A stretch of 5,047 bases of DNA from Phycisphaerae bacterium (GTDB lineage Bacteria > Planctomycetota > Phycisphaerae > SM23-33): NCBI GenBank assembly GCA_030754715.1, contig JASLZV010000168.1, positions 1-5,047 of the forward strand. The letters are read 5' to 3'. The notes beneath the pieces were generated by a model. The model ran no database searches. It was not told the origin of the DNA and saw nothing but the letters and a program-made list of their open reading frames with translations. The position numbers and the translations under genes were made by a program. Position 1 is the first letter of the stretch; every line of letters starts with the position of its first letter. Below are positions 5,032 to 5,047 of the stretch, in pieces.

Positions 5032-5047
5032 CTACACGCACTAAAAA

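Overview
The window is a piece of a conserved bacterial translation and transcription locus, read entirely from the minus strand. In transcription order (right to left) it holds tRNA-Thr(GGU), tuf (EF-Tu), rpmG (L33), tRNA-Trp(CCA), secE, nusG, rplK (L11), rplA (L1), rplJ (L10) and the first 83 codons of rplL (L7/L12), which runs off the left edge. The order matches the well-known bacterial tufB-secE-nusG-rplKAJL cluster, normally followed by rpoBC. I see no mobile element, CRISPR array, pseudogene or plus-strand gene. Long open frames on the plus strand lie antisense to the ribosomal genes and look like by-products of GC-rich codon use.

The source is probably a member of Planctomycetota or a close relative. 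EF-Tu has an unusual switch I: a 5-residue insertion, with the usual RGITI replaced by KILTI. SecE opens with a YKPGQG segment before three membrane spans. Both fit what I remember of planctomycete proteins. This is inference from memory; I did no search, and the class is not resolved.

Layout: 5047-4998 is non-coding and carries a strong 10-bp stem-loop. tRNA-Thr is at 4997-4926. A 125-nt leader precedes tuf (4800-3598). rpmG starts 6 nt after the tuf stop, with its Shine-Dalgarno inside the tuf end, so the two are probably translationally linked. Next come a 92-nt spacer with a T9 run (on the transcribed-sense strand), tRNA-Trp (3331-3258), and a 57-nt spacer with a stem-loop. Then follow secE (3200-2814, TTG start), nusG (2775-2218), rplK (2138-1713), rplA (1638-955), rplJ (931-383), a 131-nt spacer with three adjacent stem-loops, and rplL (251 to the edge).

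Functionally, the genes cover tRNA supply and delivery to the ribosome (tRNA-Thr, tRNA-Trp, EF-Tu), the large-subunit stalks and GTPase centre (L1, L10, L7/L12, L11), L33 near the tRNA exit region, membrane protein export (SecE), and transcription elongation with transcription-translation coupling (NusG). I found no convincing sigma-70 promoter and no textbook intrinsic terminator, so promoters may lie to the right of the window or be unlike the consensus. The region is mostly ordinary core genome. The points worth a second look are the EF-Tu switch I variant, a degenerate zinc site in L33, the TTG start of secE, and the structured rplJ-rplL spacer.
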